64,000 bases of DNA from Neobacillus cucumis (GCF_023715505.1 NZ_JAMBOH010000003.1:1-64000), one strand, 5' to 3'; shown: positions 31,593-42,139, counted from the first letter of the stretch. The notes: generated by a model not told the origin, from the letters alone. Numbers and translations: made by a program.

Positions 31593-32741
31593 TCATTCCT
31601 TCATTAATTCATAGCTTTTCCTTTTGTTTAAATCAATCAGCTTTTCATAATTATTCCCCATCAGAGCTGTGTCCCCAGATGGTGAAATCGAAATAGGAAC
31701 ATTGTCCAAGCCTTCTAGAATCAATTTACTGCTGCCCTTCTTTAGGTCATAGCTAATAAGTTGGAATCCATCTGTATATGTATCCATATCACCACTCTCG
31801 AGCGGTCTGAGGGTGAGAAATTGTTTCTTCTGTTCGCTATAATCATAAAAAGGAACCAGCCAATCTGAAAACTTGGTTAACTGCGGTATGGAAAAGCTAA
31901 ACAGCCGTTTCTTTTCTTTATCAAAGAATGAGTAGTCGGCAATAGATGAGTCCCCTTCATTTACAGTAACCGTCATGAGCAGATCACGATAGGCCTCAAA
32001 TTGAATTAAATTAGAAAAAACAGTCTTCTCCCCTTCACTTCCTAATTGTTTAAATATTAGCGGGGCAACTAATGAGGGACTAGTTTGATTCCAGTTCAAG
32101 TAGGCGATTTCATCCTTCTTGATCCATTTAATAAATGGCTGCGGAAGATTGAGTTCAATTGTACTATCATCCCTGGAATCTAGTAAAAGTAATTGAAAGC
32201 TCCAGTCTTCTGCGAATTTTGTAACCAGAACCTTTGACTCATTGTAGGGATTCCACTCAAACCCTAGATCGTAGGACGGAAATGTCTTTTTTAAAAGTTC
32301 AGTTCCCTTAGTATTAATGATCGTAACCACTCCCTCATTGGAGGACGGTGAGGAATGAACTAGTAGATATTTCTTTGATGGGCTTATTTGGACATTGACA
32401 ATTGGATTCTCAGTTTTATAAATCAACTTACTTTTTCCTGTTAACAGATTATAAAGAAATAGATTGGAGGTTTGGTTTAAGTTGGTTACATAGAAAATTT
32501 GTTGGTTAGTATACCAGCCTGCTACCTTATAAAATTCACCTTGACCTGCAGGAATCGTTATTGGCAGTTTCCATTTGGCACTCAATGGTGCAGCAGGTGC
32601 CTTTGTCTTTTCATTATTAATTGAAACTTTTTGTTTAGGCTGATCCTTAACGGTACATGCACCTAAAAAGAGAGACGATAAAATAAAGATTAGCAAAATA
32701 AGTGTATTGTTCGATTGGTTTAATTTGTTCAAATATATCAA
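31593..32741 (-). CDS. yqgU: Lipoprotein YqgU (beta-propeller-like)
   Basis: A lipoprotein signal (LILLIFILSSLFLGAC) puts the protein on the outer membrane face of the cell membrane. The remaining 350 residues contain repeated strand patterns (KYLLVHSSPSS, KVLVTKFAEDW, EIAYLNWNQTS) like a seven-bladed propeller with WD-type turns. Position and size agree with B. subtilis YqgU. Function is unknown. The start is TTG at 32741 with AGGAGGA six bases before; frames further upstream cover only this site. Confidence 0.75.
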   Translation of the reverse strand: MIYLNKLNQSNNTLILLIFILSSLFLGACTVKDQPKQKVSINNEKTKAPAAPLSAKWKLPITIPAGQGEFYKVAGWYTNQQIFYVTNLNQTSNLFLYNLLTGKSKLIYKTENPIVNVQISPSKKYLLVHSSPSSNEGVVTIINTKGTELLKKTFPSYDLGFEWNPYNESKVLVTKFAEDWSFQLLLLDSRDDSTIELNLPQPFIKWIKKDEIAYLNWNQTSPSLVAPLIFKQLGSEGEKTVFSNLIQFEAYRDLLMTVTVNEGDSSIADYSFFDKEKKRLFSFSIPQLTKFSDWLVPFYDYSEQKKQFLTLRPLESGDMDTYTDGFQLISYDLKKGSSKLILEGLDNVPISISPSGDTALMGNNYEKLIDLNKRKSYELMKE

Positions 32742-32823
32742 GTCGTCTCCTCCTATCCCTATCATGGTTACGACGGTTGATTAACAAAAATATTTCATAC
32801 ATGAACCAACTAACTTAAATAGG

Positions 32824-32853
32824 AAAAAAGCCGTAGAATTGCCCGGCTTTTTT
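32824..32853 (-). terminator. Terminator of yqgT
   Basis: Minus strand AAAAAAGCCGGG-CAATTC-TACGGCTTTTTT; GCCG/CGGC core with flanking A/T pairs. Confidence 0.65.
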
Positions 32854-32972
32854 AATCGATGGTTGTGAGTGGACTGTCTTTAAGACCCCGTCATTTTCTG
32901 AATTTTCTCATGCGGTTTCCACTTTATTTTAATAACAGTAGGGTGATATTACAAGTAAGAAACCAGGAAAAT

Positions 32973-34160
32973 TTAAAAAGCTAATGCAGCAAAAAATATT
33001 CCTTCAGCATGTTTAAGTATTTCTGGAAATTGAGAAAGCGGTAACGGATTAATTCCCTTCCCCAGCTCTAGAGTAAACCCGGGCCTATGAAATTCCTGAA
33101 TAAACCAATCCTTATATCCTGCATGACTGTTTACATAGCGGATCGCACGGTACCCACTCACTTTTTCAAATTCTTTCGCAAGTAATTCAGACTCAGCAGG
33201 TTCAAGTCCTTCATACCCCCAATAAAATTCCTCTCCTTGAGTATGAAAGGCAAGAATGAGGTCAAAGTCATTTTTATGGGCTAAATCCGTCATAGCGGCT
33301 GCCTCAGGTTCTGTTAATGGATCGTCTCCTGGAAAGTCTCGGGAGGCAGGGGCCTTTGGCTTCTTATTTTTTCTGCATAGCTCCCAGTTAGCTGGAAATT
33401 GGTTATTTAAATCGATGCCTCTTATATTTGCTTTCCAATGGATAAAGTCATCACTGCCTTCATTAATTTTTGTAAGTTCTTCTCGTAAATGAGCAGGCGG
33501 CCCGTTTAACACCAAATCTACTCCATCAGGATTAACCATTGGTACAAGGGATAACTCAACGTTCTCATAAAGAGCTAATGCCTTCCTCCCTTTAACGGGT
33601 TGATTATTTGTGATTGATATCAAATACCGGTTTAGTAAACTCATGAGGACCATTGTAGTAATCCATTCATTGGCATGGAAGGAAGCATTCATATGTATTT
33701 TTTTATCTCCCTTTCCAATCCTGATTTCATGAATGGGGTTACCTAAAACACTCGTACCAATGTTTGTTACTTCCATAAAAGGATAAACCCTCTTAAGATT
33801 TTTCATTAATTTTGCCAGTCTCTTATAATCTAACGGGGTTTTTTCTTGTACAAGGGGAACGACTATTTTTTCGGGGACAAAAACCTGCTCACCAATAACC
33901 AGTTGGGTTGGACCTATGGTTTGATTTAGTAGAAAGAGGGAGTCCAGCTCTATTCCTCTTAATACAGAAATTTTTTCAAACGTATCGCCCTCTTTTATAG
34001 TATAGGGAACTGAAACATATCCAGGTAAATGAATTTTATCTGCTGGTTTCATATCCATTGGATTTACGTGTGAGTTGGAATCCAATATTAGCTGGAGTGG
34101 GATTTTAAATAACTTGCTTAAATATGATAGAGTATCCTCAGGTCGTACACTTATCTCCAT
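32973..34160 (-). CDS. yqgT: LysM / M14 zinc peptidase, gamma-D-glutamyl-diamino acid endopeptidase YqgT
   Basis: The 395-residue protein has two LysM cell-wall-binding motifs (about 1-45 and 48-95, the second YTIKEGDTFEKISVLRGI) and a carboxypeptidase-A-like M14 domain. The zinc ligands are in NASFHANEW (H and E), with the third histidine in LAFHTQGEE and the general base glutamate in FTLELGKG. The family cleaves gamma-D-Glu bonds in peptidoglycan peptides. There is no signal peptide, as in the B. subtilis homologue, so it may act on recycled muropeptides. The start is the ATG at 34160, with GGGAGGAG before it. Confidence 0.85.
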   Translation of the reverse strand: MEISVRPEDTLSYLSKLFKIPLQLILDSNSHVNPMDMKPADKIHLPGYVSVPYTIKEGDTFEKISVLRGIELDSLFLLNQTIGPTQLVIGEQVFVPEKIVVPLVQEKTPLDYKRLAKLMKNLKRVYPFMEVTNIGTSVLGNPIHEIRIGKGDKKIHMNASFHANEWITTMVLMSLLNRYLISITNNQPVKGRKALALYENVELSLVPMVNPDGVDLVLNGPPAHLREELTKINEGSDDFIHWKANIRGIDLNNQFPANWELCRKNKKPKAPASRDFPGDDPLTEPEAAAMTDLAHKNDFDLILAFHTQGEEFYWGYEGLEPAESELLAKEFEKVSGYRAIRYVNSHAGYKDWFIQEFHRPGFTLELGKGINPLPLSQFPEILKHAEGIFFAALAF

Positions 34161-34212
34161 ATACTCTCCTCCCATCATATAGAATATATGTAAATCTTCA
34201 TCAAAAAATGAT

Positions 34213-34238
34213 AAAAACCCGTAATTCTACGGGTTTTT
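34213..34238 (-). terminator. Terminator of glcK
   Basis: AAAAACCCGTA-ATTC-TACGGGTTTTT, perfect stem seven bases after the glcK stop. Confidence 0.85.
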
Positions 34239-34244
34239 AAATGA

Positions 34245-35207
34245 TTATTGATTTAATTTATTTTTTATTAACCAGGCGGCACCTAAAACACCTGCATCAT
34301 TTCCTAATGTGGCAATATCTATTTCAGTAGAATTTCTAACTGCAGGGAAGGCAAATTTCTCGAAGTTCTCTTTTACTGAATCTAGTAAAATATCCCCTGC
34401 TTTCGATACGCCTCCACCTAAAACAATTTTATCAGGATTTAGAGTGTTGCCGATATTTGCTAAAGCTAATCCTAAATGGAAGGATACTTCATTTAATACC
34501 TTTTGGGCCAACTGATCGTTATCGCGGGCTGCATCAAAAACATCCTTAGCGGTGATCCTAAACAGTTCTCCTAATTTACTTGATGAACTGCTGTTTTTTA
34601 CAGCCTCCTCAGCTAATCGAACAATCCCTGTAGCAGAGGCCACAGTTTCAAGACATCCTGTTTTTCCGCAATTACAAGGCGCTCCGCCAGATGGAATGAC
34701 TGTAATATGGCCAATCTCACCGGCTGCACCATTAACCCCTTGGATAATACTTCCATTTGCAATAACCCCGCCGCCAACACCAGTCCCTAATGTAACACAG
34801 ACAAGATTTTTTGCTCCATTCCCTGCTCCGCTCCACATTTCCCCTAAGGCTGCACAGTTTGCATCGTTTTCAACAGCTGCAGGAAGTGAAGTTGCTTCTT
34901 CCAGGCTATCCTTGAGTGGGTAGTTATCCTTCCAGCCTAAATTTACGACATTTAAGATAATCCCCGTCTCATAGTCAACAGGTCCAGGTGCCCCCATACC
35001 GATTCCCATTAACTTTTCTTTCGTTTCACCAATCTGAGACAATTTCTCATCAATTGCCTTAGCAATATTGGACGTAATATTTTGCCCCCCATCGGCATTA
35101 TCAGTCGGGATTTCCCACTTATGTACAATATCACCTGAGTTTGTAATAAAGGCTATTTTAGTAGTCGTACCGCCGAGGTCGACACCTGCGATCCATTTAT
35201 CTGCCAC
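34245..35207 (-). CDS. glcK: Glucokinase (ROK family)
   Basis: The 320-residue enzyme phosphorylates glucose with ATP. It has the ATP loop GVDLGGTTTKIAF, the catalytic aspartate in VENDANCAALGE (near 107), the second phosphate motif TLGTGVGGG, and the ROK zinc motif CNCGKTGCLE preceded by GEIGH, whose histidine also binds zinc. Length is normal for Bacillus GlcK. The gene follows yqgQ by 10 bases and probably belongs to the gluP-yqgQ-glcK operon, as in B. subtilis. It ends at a strong terminator. Confidence 0.95.
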   Translation of the reverse strand: MADKWIAGVDLGGTTTKIAFITNSGDIVHKWEIPTDNADGGQNITSNIAKAIDEKLSQIGETKEKLMGIGMGAPGPVDYETGIILNVVNLGWKDNYPLKDSLEEATSLPAAVENDANCAALGEMWSGAGNGAKNLVCVTLGTGVGGGVIANGSIIQGVNGAAGEIGHITVIPSGGAPCNCGKTGCLETVASATGIVRLAEEAVKNSSSSSKLGELFRITAKDVFDAARDNDQLAQKVLNEVSFHLGLALANIGNTLNPDKIVLGGGVSKAGDILLDSVKENFEKFAFPAVRNSTEIDIATLGNDAGVLGAAWLIKNKLNQ

Positions 35208-35217
35208 GTAACTTCCC

Positions 35218-35427
35218 CTACCTTTGGTTACTTTTTTCTTTTTGAATTTGGATTTCGTGTCTTAATAACAACAAAGCAGACTGATATTCTCTTGGTTCAA
35301 TTAATTGTGCCTGATATAAATCTTTTAACTCTGTCTCCATTAGTTCAAGGTCACCAATTCGATCACCAACATAAATAATGGTTCCAAATTGTTTCAAAAA
35401 TTGTTGAATATCATAGATTGTCTTCAT
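35218..35427 (-). CDS. yqgQ: YqgQ family (DUF910) protein
   Basis: The 69-residue protein opens MKTIYDIQQFLKQFGTIIYV and contains GDRIGDLELMETELKDLYQ, typical of the small helical DUF910/YqgQ family. It may bind single-stranded nucleic acid, judged from a structure of a homologue, but no role is proven. It lies between gluP and glcK, a conserved order in Bacilli. Confidence 0.88.
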   Translation of the reverse strand: MKTIYDIQQFLKQFGTIIYVGDRIGDLELMETELKDLYQAQLIEPREYQSALLLLRHEIQIQKEKSNQR

Positions 35428-35524
35428 CTAGAGACCCCAGCCTCCTTCATTTTAAATGGAGAGTATATTCTTATTCTAAATAAAAGTATAACTCACGAAC
35501 GTTCTCGAAGCTATCCTTCTTTTC

Positions 35525-37069
35525 CTATGGATTGTGCTTGATCATGTAATTAAGCAACTTTGCATAATCCTGGTCATTTGGATTCAGCTTCACAGCTTTT
35601 TCTGCGTTCTGTTTGGCTTGTTTAAAATTATTCTCATTGAAATTTATGATAGCTAAATAATAGTATGCTGCCGATAATTTGGAATCATATTCAATAGCTT
35701 TATGCAGATGTGTTTTTGCATCAGATAATAGGTTTTGTTTGTATTCAACAAAGCCTAAAATTAAATATGTTTTTTCGGTCGGATTACTGGTTTTCTGCTC
35801 AAAATCTTTTAATACCTCATATGCATCTTTATAGTTCCCTTTATTCACATACTCTTGTGCCAGCATTACAACCGAATCCTCATGGACTGAACTTGAAGTT
35901 GAATGGTATCCATAAAACAATGATCCACCAACAATTGTTACTGACAAGAAGAAAAATAAAAGTTGTAATACCCATTTTTTATTTTTTGGAAAGTGCATCA
36001 TTCCTGCAGCTAAAAATCCTCCTGCTAATCCACCTAGATGGCCATAGTTATCGATTCCTGAAGATGTAAAGCTAAATACAAGGTTGATTCCGAGTACAAC
36101 AATTAAATTTAATCCGATTGTCCGAGAAAATAATTTAGGATAAATTGTTCCAAAATATAACAAAGCACCAAAACAGCCATAAATAGCTCCGCTTGCCCCA
36201 ACTGATACGATTGGACTAAAAAGAAAACTCGAAATAAAACCAGTAACACCAGCAAACATATAAATAAAAAGGAACCGAATATTGCCAAATATTCGTTCAA
36301 CTGTTAAACCTAAAAAATATAATGCTAGAGTATTCATTACTAAATGTAAAAAGCCACTATGCAGAAAAATGGGTGTAATCAATCTCCACCACTCACCTTG
36401 ATAGATCAGGGCGTTTACTTTGGCACCATACTTTATTAATGTCGATGTATTAGTGCTTCCCCCGTGTATTTCCATCCACAGGAAAACAGCAAGTTGAATG
36501 ACAATAAAAACATATGTAAGTAAAGGCTTTCCATTAAAAAGGATCTCTTGGTCGGCTTTAACCTTTTTAACCGCTAGATTTAATGCCGACTTCTTTAAGT
36601 CCTCCACCTCTTGTTCTGAATAATCATCTTGGAATTCAAAATGAATATCGGAGCCAAGCTTTTCGGAATTTCTCCTAAACCCTGATTCAAGTTTACCGTT
36701 TGCCAAAATAATAGAAGTGACGGTGGTTTTATTTCCTTGTGGAAAAACAAAAGGTTTTGCAAGACGATATTCATACTCATCCACCGGTGGAAACTGACTG
36801 ACATAAATATTCACTACATTAAGTTCTCTCTTACCGATTTGTTTACGCACTCTTTCCCCGTTTGAAGCTGTAAATTCAATATCTCTCTGCATAGCATTAC
36901 TCCAATCTAAATCATGGAGCAGCATTCGAATAATAGGAGCTTTCTTATTTTCTAATTTTTCAAGCCACAATTCTTTTTGATTTTCAAATAATTGAATAAT
37001 CCGATAACCCTGATCAGAAATGAAAGAATATGCCACCCTCCAAAAGACGTAACCTTCTTTATTATTCAT
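35525..37069 (-). CDS. gluP: Rhomboid intramembrane serine protease GluP
   Basis: The 514-residue protein has a soluble N-terminal domain (1-175), a rhomboid core of six or seven helices (about 180-390), and C-terminal tetratricopeptide-like repeats (about 400-510). The catalytic serine is Ser293 in VGASGAIYG and the partner His344 in NYGHLGGLAGG; the family HSGFLHLVMN motif is near 237-246. It cuts membrane proteins within or near the bilayer and corresponds to B. subtilis GluP/YqgP. The start ATG follows GGGGAG. Downstream lie yqgQ and glcK. Confidence 0.93.
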   Translation of the reverse strand: MNNKEGYVFWRVAYSFISDQGYRIIQLFENQKELWLEKLENKKAPIIRMLLHDLDWSNAMQRDIEFTASNGERVRKQIGKRELNVVNIYVSQFPPVDEYEYRLAKPFVFPQGNKTTVTSIILANGKLESGFRRNSEKLGSDIHFEFQDDYSEQEVEDLKKSALNLAVKKVKADQEILFNGKPLLTYVFIVIQLAVFLWMEIHGGSTNTSTLIKYGAKVNALIYQGEWWRLITPIFLHSGFLHLVMNTLALYFLGLTVERIFGNIRFLFIYMFAGVTGFISSFLFSPIVSVGASGAIYGCFGALLYFGTIYPKLFSRTIGLNLIVVLGINLVFSFTSSGIDNYGHLGGLAGGFLAAGMMHFPKNKKWVLQLLFFFLSVTIVGGSLFYGYHSTSSSVHEDSVVMLAQEYVNKGNYKDAYEVLKDFEQKTSNPTEKTYLILGFVEYKQNLLSDAKTHLHKAIEYDSKLSAAYYYLAIINFNENNFKQAKQNAEKAVKLNPNDQDYAKLLNYMIKHNP

Positions 37070-37260
37070 TTCTCCCCTGCTTTCTATTTCAGCTAAAAGT
37101 ATGTCGTTAATTCGAGTATAAAGTTACACCTAAAGCTAAATGGCTTAGTATTAATCTTTTTTCATTTCTCTCCATTACTTTCATTATAAACGAAATGAAC
37201 CATCAACAATTGCTATAAACCACTGACAAAATGAAATTTAAAAAATACGACATAAAACAG

Positions 37261-37293
37261 AAAACCATCTGTGGTTTTCACCTAGCAGATGGT
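37261..37293 (-). terminator. Terminator overlapping the yqgO stop
   Basis: Minus strand ACCATCTG-(14 bases)-CAGATGGT followed by TTTCTGTTTT; the yqgO stop lies in the loop. Confidence 0.7.
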
Positions 37294-37478
37294 CCTCCAA
37301 AAACGGATGACATTAATTTTTGTCTTACCCCAGGGAAGCTCATGATAGAGCCTACAGCAAGCCTTCTCATCCAGCCTGTCCCGATCAGGGCATTGATAAT
37401 TCTGTACCTGTAGCGGAACACAACATAACCAATTGAACCTATCATAAAAATCGATGTTAATAGACGAGACATCTTCAT
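37278..37478 (-). CDS. yqgO: Small membrane-associated protein, probable YqgO
   Basis: The 66-residue protein starts MKMSRLLTSIFMIGSIGYVV followed by an arginine-rich stretch (FRYRYRIINAL) and a short C-terminal helix. It has one hydrophobic segment. A small gene of this type lies between gluP and yqgN in B. subtilis, which suggests YqgO, but the sequence is too short for certainty. GGAGGGATG precedes the start. Function unknown. Confidence 0.6.
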   Translation of the reverse strand: MKMSRLLTSIFMIGSIGYVVFRYRYRIINALIGTGWMRRLAVGSIMSFPGVRQKLMSSVFGGPSAR

Positions 37479-37531
37479 CCCTCCTATTTACTATTCTGTG
37501 ATAGCTGCAAAAGATTTATCCATTATTCATA

Positions 37532-37562
37532 AAGAAAAGAAACGAATAAGAAATTCGTCTCT
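37532..37562 (-). terminator. Terminator of ldh
   Basis: Minus strand AGAGACGAAT-TTCTT-ATTCGTTTCT followed by TTTCTTT. Confidence 0.7.
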
Positions 37563-37576
37563 GTTCTAATTAACAT

Positions 37577-38602
<1,026 letters not shown>

Positions 38603-39388
38603 TTAAAAAAGTCTTAAAATTACGATTGATAACACTGAAGCGATAAAACCCGAAAGAAAATTCACCATATCATTATCCACTAAGGTGAATCCTTTTATTC
38701 GAGTTGTGGGCCTTTGACAATGGTTCTTTTTTTCAGTAGTAATTCCACAATATCCACATAGATAAACCTGTTGGTAAAATGCCCCAAATAACGTATCAAT
38801 GACATTTCCGATATAGCCAAATAAAAATACAATCAACATTAAATAGATATCTAATTGGAAAAGAAAATAACCTAGAATGGAGATAAAGAAAGAGCCGCAG
38901 GCAGCCGCTGCACTGCCTAAACCACTGATTGCACCTGAAGTTCCTCTTTCAATTCTTTTAAATGTACGTATGTATATAGGGTTCTTCTTACTTAAACTGC
39001 CAATTTCCGATGCCCATGTATCTGAATTGGCGCTCGCTAAACAAACCATAAACCCGATCAACCAAGTCCGTTCAGGCTGAAATAAATAAAGGAGACTAAA
39101 AAGAGCAGCAGCCCCTCCGTTGGCTAGGACCTGAAGCCAATCTCTTGTAGCTCCTTTTGCCAATTTTTCTTCCATAGTCTTTTTTGCAGTACTTTTATAT
39201 TTTGACCAAAAGTTGGAAGATACATAAAAAGCACCAAGCAATGCAAGTCCATTTAGACCCATACCGGCATAAACAGAAATTCCAACCAGCATTGCAGCAA
39301 AAGCACCGGTTAGTGTAAGGGATTTTTGAAAATATCCAGCCATCGCCCCAATTATTATCACAAGATTAATAAACAAGTCTTCTAGCAT
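38603..39388 (-). CDS. DUF92 family membrane protein
   Basis: The 261-residue protein has about six membrane helices. It carries DUF92 hallmarks: TGAFAAMLVGISVYAGMG, CLASANSDTWASEIGSLSK, GTSGAISGLGSAAAACGS and a C-terminal DNDMVNFLSG. Plant and cyanobacterial relatives (VTE6) phosphorylate phytyl phosphate, so an isoprenoid-phosphate kinase role is possible, but the substrate in Bacilli is unknown. Its ATG overlaps the last bases of yqgN, which indicates translational coupling. Confidence 0.85.
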   Translation of the reverse strand: MLEDLFINLVIIIGAMAGYFQKSLTLTGAFAAMLVGISVYAGMGLNGLALLGAFYVSSNFWSKYKSTAKKTMEEKLAKGATRDWLQVLANGGAAALFSLLYLFQPERTWLIGFMVCLASANSDTWASEIGSLSKKNPIYIRTFKRIERGTSGAISGLGSAAAACGSFFISILGYFLFQLDIYLMLIVFLFGYIGNVIDTLFGAFYQQVYLCGYCGITTEKKNHCQRPTTRIKGFTLVDNDMVNFLSGFIASVLSIVILRLF

Positions 39389-39951
39389 TTCGTTATGATG
39401 ACCTCACCATTTGTAATAATTTTAGAAACAGGAATATCATGATCTTCAATTGGAAGATGAGAAATGATTTGTTGATTAAAGGCTAGCGATAGAGTTTTAC
39501 CCGAATAATTAGCTAAGAAACGATCATAGTACCCGCCGCCAAATCCTAACCGATAGCCTGACCTAGTATATCCGAGTCCCGGAACAATTATTAAATCAAT
39601 CATTTCAGCATTAATTTCGGCAGTCAGTTCTTCTATTGGTTCTAATAACCCATAATAGACTGATTCAAGTTGGGAAAATTCCGTAAGTGTTCTAAATGAT
39701 AACCTTTTGTCAGTTGGACTACATCTTGGTATAACTACTTGTTTCCCTTGTTCCCAGGCTTTTCGAATGATTTGATATGTATCTACTTCAGGCTGTCTTG
39801 AAACATAAATTCCGATGATCTTTGCCTTCTTCCAATCATCATCAGCAAATAAGGCTCTGGCAATCTTATAGGAATAATCCTCATAAAGGGGTCTTGACAG
39901 CATTGAAAGGGTTTCTTTAACCTGTTTTCGTATCTTATTCTTATCAGTCAT
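39382..39951 (-). CDS. yqgN: 5-formyltetrahydrofolate cyclo-ligase
   Basis: The 189-residue enzyme converts 5-formyl-THF to 5,10-methenyl-THF with ATP. It starts MTDKNKIRKQVKETL with the basic ATP-binding N-terminus, and ends with the signature GYTRSGYRLGFGGGYYDRFL. The start is the ATG at 39951, with AAGGAGAG before it; the frame is open 61 codons further but lacks a site and family similarity. It follows rpmG and precedes the DUF92 gene with a 7-base overlap. Confidence 0.93.
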   Translation of the reverse strand: MTDKNKIRKQVKETLSMLSRPLYEDYSYKIARALFADDDWKKAKIIGIYVSRQPEVDTYQIIRKAWEQGKQVVIPRCSPTDKRLSFRTLTEFSQLESVYYGLLEPIEELTAEINAEMIDLIIVPGLGYTRSGYRLGFGGGYYDRFLANYSGKTLSLAFNQQIISHLPIEDHDIPVSKIITNGEVIITKC

Positions 39952-39991
39952 AAATTTGGCTCTCCTTCCTTTTTGAAGACTTGAAGACAAC

Positions 39992-40021
39992 AAAAAAAGC
40001 AGCAGGAAGCCCCACTGCTTA
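39992..40021 (-). terminator. Terminator of rpmG
   Basis: Minus strand AGCAG-(12 bases)-CTGCT followed by seven T, starting at the stop codon. Confidence 0.6.
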
Positions 40022-40168
40022 TTTTGTTTCACGATGTGCTGTTGTACGCTTTTCTCTTGGGCAATATTTCTTAAGCTCAAGACGATCTGGGTTGTTACGT
40101 TTATTTTTTGTTGAAATATAGTTACGATCTCCACACTCAGTGCAAGCTAACGTAATATTTACACGCAT
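40019..40168 (-). CDS. rpmG: 50S ribosomal protein L33
   Basis: The 49-residue protein reads [20 protein letters not shown], then [20 protein letters not shown] and RTTAHRETK: a textbook bacterial L33. One zinc-type CxxC pair is complete (Cys9, Cys12); of the second pair only one cysteine (KKYCPRE) remains, so it is intermediate between the zinc-binding and zinc-free types. The position upstream of yqgN matches rpmGA of B. subtilis. GGAGGG precedes the ATG. Confidence 0.95.
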   Translation of the reverse strand: MRVNITLACTECGDRNYISTKNKRNNPDRLELKKYCPREKRTTAHRETK

Positions 40169-40232
40169 GTTAATTTCCCTCCAAACGATTAAGCTGTTCG
40201 TTCATACGACTTTTCTATAATATCATTTTTCA

Positions 40233-40883
40233 TTAGGAAATGCTAGTGTGTTTTTTAAGAAGTGCTTTTTCTAATAAAATCAGTTCGTTTTTGCTTGCAC
40301 CACTTATCGTCCAAGTGGCCATTTTTCTCGTTTGACGTGGTTCAATAGAGGTTGTCATCTTAAAAATACTAGCCGCAGGCCCTTTTGCCATCGGTTGATA
40401 TTTTAAGTTTCCTTTTTTTAACGAACTCCAAATACGATCCGTGTAGGCATTCCACAAAGGCACCGTTGTGAATTCTTTCATACTTGCCTGGTTACAGTGG
40501 CCATTCACAATATAAACCTGTGTGTTCGCATGATGAATAATATGATTTTCAATCGGTGATACGAATGTTAAGTTTTCTTGTCCAACATTTAAAAAATGGT
40601 GCATACCTAAAATATGGATATGTTTTGTTATATGACTGTGATTACTTACAAAAACACTTGAAAGATTAATTTTAGTATGAATTTGTTCCTGCTTTACCTT
40701 TATCACTAACGCTTCATCGTAAAGCGCTTTTTCCATAGTGTCTTGCAGCCAAATGTATTTCCCATTCAGCCAAACTCCCGGAACGAATTGAAGTGATTCC
40801 ATCGCTGGTTCAAGACTAGAGTTATGTTTTGTATTTTGCAATTCAGTAGTTAAATTCATCTTCATGCACACCTTATTTATCAT
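40233..40883 (-). CDS. Hypothetical protein, third gene of the DUF4912 operon
   Basis: The 216-residue product is unfamiliar. It is soluble, histidine-rich in the middle (NHSHITKHIHILGMHHFL, then ENHIIHHANTQ), and beta-rich. It overlaps the glycosyltransferase stop by ATGA, so translation is coupled. A better spaced ATG at 40859 with AAGGTG before it is an alternative start. The conserved link with a glycosyltransferase suggests a role in surface or storage polysaccharide, but that is context only. Confidence 0.6.
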   Translation of the reverse strand: MINKVCMKMNLTTELQNTKHNSSLEPAMESLQFVPGVWLNGKYIWLQDTMEKALYDEALVIKVKQEQIHTKINLSSVFVSNHSHITKHIHILGMHHFLNVGQENLTFVSPIENHIIHHANTQVYIVNGHCNQASMKEFTTVPLWNAYTDRIWSSLKKGNLKYQPMAKGPAASIFKMTTSIEPRQTRKMATWTISGASKNELILLEKALLKKHTSIS

Positions 40884-42139
40884 TTATTTGGCGCTGTCTT
40901 TCGATCCTTCTCATTGACTCGCTGGCTGAGTAACGTATCTTCCATCACCCTGCTTGTTTCAGCCGCAATTCTTTTCCACCCATAAAGACTTTGAACAATT
41001 TGCTTTCCCCTGTTGCCAATCTCTACGGCTTTCTCTGGTTGATTGAATAAAAACTCAATTTGCTCCATAAGACTTTGTGGATCCCCCGGGACCATCAACA
41101 TCCCCGTTTGGAGATGCTTAATGATTCCTTTCATTCCACCGGTATTAGAGACTATGGTTGGTTTTCCGAGAACCATTGATTCTAACACAACAATTCCAAA
41201 TGGTTCGTAAAGACTTGGTATCACAGCGAGTTCACAGCCTTGAATTAAGGCGTTTCTTTGTTCATCCGTTACGTAGCCAATAAAAGTCACGTGTTCCTCC
41301 AAACCAAGCTCTGAAACCCGTTTTTGATACTCCTTCTGCATCGGCCCTTTTCCGGCAATAACAAAAACGAAGTCATGTTTCTTGTTTTCCTTTGCAATCG
41401 CTGCTGCCTCGATTAGCGTCTCGAATCCTTTTTCTTCAACTATTCTTCCAATTGAGAAGATATATTTTTTATCCTTTAGTACTGGCATTACCTCTGTAAT
41501 TTGCCGATTTACTGTCAATGGTTCAATTCCGTTTGGAATGACAACCATCCTCTCAACCTGCAGGGTAAAAACCTTTTTAAGTTCTTCCTTCATGAATTCG
41601 CTGCAGACAATAATTTGGTCGGACTCTAAAATTAATTGGTGTTCTTTTTCATGGATGAATTGCTGGATCTCGGTATAGATTCCATTATTTCTTCCATGCT
41701 CTGTGGCATGGATTGTGGTTAATAGTGGTATGCCTAATAATTCCTTTAGGGAAATCGCTGCTGCTCCGACAAGCCAATCATGAGCATGAATAATATCGAA
41801 GTCAACTTCTTCTGCTAGCTGTTCTGCCTTAAAGGCCATAGCTAAATTTAAGCCGGCAATCCACGACAGAAAATGATCGTCATTCTCATTAATTGGCCTT
41901 ACACGGTGGACATTTATCCCATCCATCATTTCAAAGGTTGGAAGACTATTTTTCCCTGCTGTTAGGACATGAACTTCATGTCCATTTTCTGCCAAGTGGG
42001 TGGATAATCCAACTACATGTCTTGATAGTCCTCCAACCATATTAGGTGGGAATTCCCAAGAAAGAATTAATATTTTTAACTTCCAAGGAGCTTGGCTTTT
42101 TACATCTAAGTCAACTGGTCCTAGCTGTCGTTTATCCAT
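40880..42139 (-). CDS. Family 4 glycosyltransferase
   Basis: The 419-residue protein has two Rossmann lobes of the GT-B fold. The acceptor lobe opens ILILSWEFPPNMVGGLSRHV, a start shared with glycogen-synthase-like GT4 enzymes. The donor lobe has IFSIGRIVEEKGFETLIEAA and the catalytic E-x7-E in SLYEPFGIVVLESM. It transfers a sugar from a nucleotide sugar, presumably in the cytoplasm; the acceptor is unknown. It overlaps the DUF4912 gene by 8 bases and the next gene by 4, giving a tight three-gene operon. Confidence 0.9.
   Translation of the reverse strand: MDKRQLGPVDLDVKSQAPWKLKILILSWEFPPNMVGGLSRHVVGLSTHLAENGHEVHVLTAGKNSLPTFEMMDGINVHRVRPINENDDHFLSWIAGLNLAMAFKAEQLAEEVDFDIIHAHDWLVGAAAISLKELLGIPLLTTIHATEHGRNNGIYTEIQQFIHEKEHQLILESDQIIVCSEFMKEELKKVFTLQVERMVVIPNGIEPLTVNRQITEVMPVLKDKKYIFSIGRIVEEKGFETLIEAAAIAKENKKHDFVFVIAGKGPMQKEYQKRVSELGLEEHVTFIGYVTDEQRNALIQGCELAVIPSLYEPFGIVVLESMVLGKPTIVSNTGGMKGIIKHLQTGMLMVPGDPQSLMEQIEFLFNQPEKAVEIGNRGKQIVQSLYGWKRIAAETSRVMEDTLLSQRVNEKDRKTAPNK

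Noticed and set aside
34552..34923. 123-codon plus-strand frame opposite glcK
   Set aside because: Antisense to a clear glucokinase gene; proline/alanine-rich composition caused by the opposite strand's codons. Similar antisense frames opposite hut, pst and pbpA genes were left out for the same reason.
39952..40134. 61-codon N-terminal extension of YqgN
   Set aside because: It covers the rpmG terminator and part of rpmG, and a good ribosome site supports the ATG at 39951.
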